DNA of 64,000 nt. Source: Chloroflexi bacterium UBA4730 (GTDB lineage Bacteria; Chloroflexota; Limnocylindria; P2-11E). The position numbers and the translations under genes were made by a program. Below, piece after piece: positions 62,834-64,000 of this stretch (within the stretch, counting starts at the first letter, position 1; each line of letters starts with the position of its first letter). The stretch lies in NCBI GenBank assembly GCA_002404155.1, contig DHJC01000016.1:1-64000 (forward strand), in the 5' to 3' direction. The notes beneath the pieces are model-generated. The model was not told where the DNA came from. It did not search any database and worked only from the letters and a program-made list of their open reading frames with translations.

Positions 62834-62956
62834 TTAGTGGGTGCGCAGGAACACCCAGCCGATCACGAAGAGCACGATGAAAAGCGCCAAGCCGATGATC
62901 GGCTGAAAACTCGGATGCTCCGAGAACCTCACGAGCCACCCGCGGAGACGTTCCAT
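62834..62956 (-). CDS. 40-residue single-pass membrane peptide
   Basis: An ATG at 62956 opens a 40-codon frame: a basic, amphipathic N-terminus (MERLRGWLVRFSEH) followed by one transmembrane helix (IIGLALFIVLFVIGWVFL). Codon use fits coding sequence. It follows the gene at 62997-63542 by 40 bp on the same strand and may be in its operon. Confidence 0.45.
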   Translation of the reverse strand: MERLRGWLVRFSEHPSFQPIIGLALFIVLFVIGWVFLRTH

Positions 62957-62996
62957 AGCCCTGACATGGCGCGCTCGCGTTCACCTGTCAAGTGGT

Positions 62997-63542
62997 TCAC
63001 CGCGCGCAGACGCCGAGGCCCTTCGTCAGCAAGATGTCATAGCCGACGGCGGCCGCCAGCAAGGCGATCAGCATCGCCACCAAGGAGAGCCGCAGCCACC
63101 GGGCTTTCCAGCGCACTGCCGACTCGTTCTTCGTCACGGCCGTGAGCTGCAAGCCGATCACCTGCCGCAGAGCGGCCTCGTCCGTCGGTGTCGGTTGACG
63201 AAGCAGGGTGAACACGACAGCCGAGCTTGGCTCCTGCGTCAGGCGCTTGAACGCGAGTCCTGCCAACGCCGCTGCCGCCGCGACGCCGGATCCTGCCCAC
63301 GCAAACAAGAAGGAGATGCTGACGGCGTTGTCCGAACAGAACGGCCAAGGAGTAACCGCGACGAAGATTACCGCGCCCAGCGCGATGATGGCCGCCGCAC
63401 GCGACGCGATTCCATCGACGACTTGGCTCTGACGTGAGAGCTGTGCGGTCAACTCGGCTTGCACCCAGCTCAGCCGTAGATCGGCTGCCGGCGTCGACGT
63501 TCGGAGTGCTCGTAGCAGCGAACGCATCACGTTGTCGACCAC
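62997..63542 (-). CDS. membrane protein with three predicted helices
   Basis: From the GTG at 63542 the product is 181 residues: a helical N-terminus, then two close transmembrane helices (AAAIIALGAVIFVAVTPW; FLFAWAGSGVAAAAALAGL), a cytoplasmic loop and a C-terminal helix (LSLVAMLIALLAAAVGYDI). The layout resembles SLATT/2TM-type effector membrane proteins, but no signature was seen. It starts 10 bp after the upstream gene and is probably co-transcribed with it. Confidence 0.55.
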   Translation of the reverse strand: MVDNVMRSLLRALRTSTPAADLRLSWVQAELTAQLSRQSQVVDGIASRAAAIIALGAVIFVAVTPWPFCSDNAVSISFLFAWAGSGVAAAAALAGLAFKRLTQEPSSAVVFTLLRQPTPTDEAALRQVIGLQLTAVTKNESAVRWKARWLRLSLVAMLIALLAAAVGYDILLTKGLGVCAR

Positions 63543-63552
63543 GGCTGGATTC

Positions 63553-64000
63553 CTACCAGACGATTCCGCGAAGGGCGTGGACCACGGCGATCGCACCCGC
63601 GCGATCCATATCATGGCCGTCTGCGACATTGAGCTCGCCAGGCAGATAGCCCTGGTGCTGCATGATCTCGCGCGCGAGGGTACGAAGCTCAGCGAGGTAC
63701 GCGCGGTAACTGTCTCCGACCATCTGTCGATTCCGGTGGGGCAGCCGATCACGCTTAGCGACTTCCTCCTCGAGTTCGTCGGCGTAACGGAGCGTTCGCT
63801 CCTGAAGGGTCAACGGCGCGGTCCTCGCGGCCGCAGCTCCGACCTCGCGCTCGGCCCGCCGCCTTCGATCCGCGATCGTCGACGGCGCGAAAGTCGCCGC
63901 GCTGGCCAAGAGAACGACCGCCTCGGACTGGCGGCGCTGCAGCTCTGCCATGACCATGGCCAACAGCCCGAGCACGATCAGGAACACGAGCACCACGACG
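63553..64000 (-). CDS. membrane-anchored helical protein, 5' end outside the window
   Basis: The frame is open at the right window edge. It has an N-terminal transmembrane segment (VFLIVLGLLAMVMAEL), then a helical, basic region and an acidic domain (RYADELEEEVAKRDRLPHR; EIMQHQGYLPGEL). Codons further upstream are not visible, so the true start may lie beyond 64000. Function unknown. Confidence 0.5.
   Translation of the reverse strand, partial: VVVLVFLIVLGLLAMVMAELQRRQSEAVVLLASAATFAPSTIADRRRRAEREVGAAAARTAPLTLQERTLRYADELEEEVAKRDRLPHRNRQMVGDSYRAYLAELRTLAREIMQHQGYLPGELNVADGHDMDRAGAIAVVHALRGIVW

Noticed and set aside
1..64000. CRISPR arrays, tRNA or rRNA genes, replication origin
   Set aside because: No evenly spaced identical repeats, cloverleaf-like sequence, rRNA core sequence or DnaA-box cluster was recognised by reading; a covariance-model scan would be decisive for tRNAs and small RNAs.

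Overview
The window is G+C-rich bacterial DNA with many GTG starts and many 4-11 bp gene overlaps. Nothing in it fixes the phylum. The MauD/MauE-type cluster, the SigA-like factor, the long Rhs protein and the base composition would suit a soil or freshwater Chloroflexota or Actinomycetota genome; this is an inference. No rRNA, tRNA, CRISPR array or replication origin was recognised. Core metabolism is almost absent and the window reads as an accessory or defence island containing integrases, IS copies and broken genes.

Region 1 (0-13 kb): a membrane-anchored PD40 propeller protein; a mau-like cluster (MauE and MauD homologues, a 16-cysteine Tat-exported peptide, a polytopic membrane protein); a DppB/DppC-type permease pair whose DppC carries a large extra C-terminal domain; an acetyltransferase; a DyP-peroxidase fragment broken at a 12-bp G tract; other gene remains. 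Region 2 (12-22 kb): an intact IS630-family element, a predicted M48-like protease, a decayed TnsC/TniB-type ATPase, and a 2030-residue Rhs/YD protein ending in a colicin-E5-like tRNase domain with an adjacent candidate immunity gene. Region 3 (22-28 kb): an XRE regulator, a divergent sigma-70 factor, and a module of excisionase-like HTH, very large tyrosine recombinase and ribbon-helix-helix-like protein with overlapping genes.

Region 4 (28-54 kb): probable defence island. It holds a STAND-type NTPase with an N-terminal nuclease-like domain, a DUF4238 gene, two proteins with PD-(D/E)XK-like motifs, several proteins with an RxxxxH HEPN-like motif (one truncated at a 5'-deleted IS630 copy), a two-gene membrane-protein operon, a 1287-residue protein with a nuclease-like N-terminus, an aminoglycoside-phosphotransferase-like gene with a truncated second copy, a roughly 260-360 bp repeat carrying two tiny genes, and a hipBA module behind three evenly spaced 16-bp operator boxes.

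Region 5 (54-64 kb): an orphan Rhs fragment, small membrane proteins, and the most notable locus, four overlapping minus-strand genes encoding a tandem ubiquitin-like protein, an E2-like protein with a single cysteine, a JAMM/JAB deubiquitinase-like protease and an E1-like enzyme. This is the order of BilABCD, the bacterial ISG15-like antiphage system. A glycine-zipper peptide, a small ORF and a HEPN-like gene follow on the same strand, and a DUF4325 STAS-like/GHKL-ATPase pair lies just upstream.
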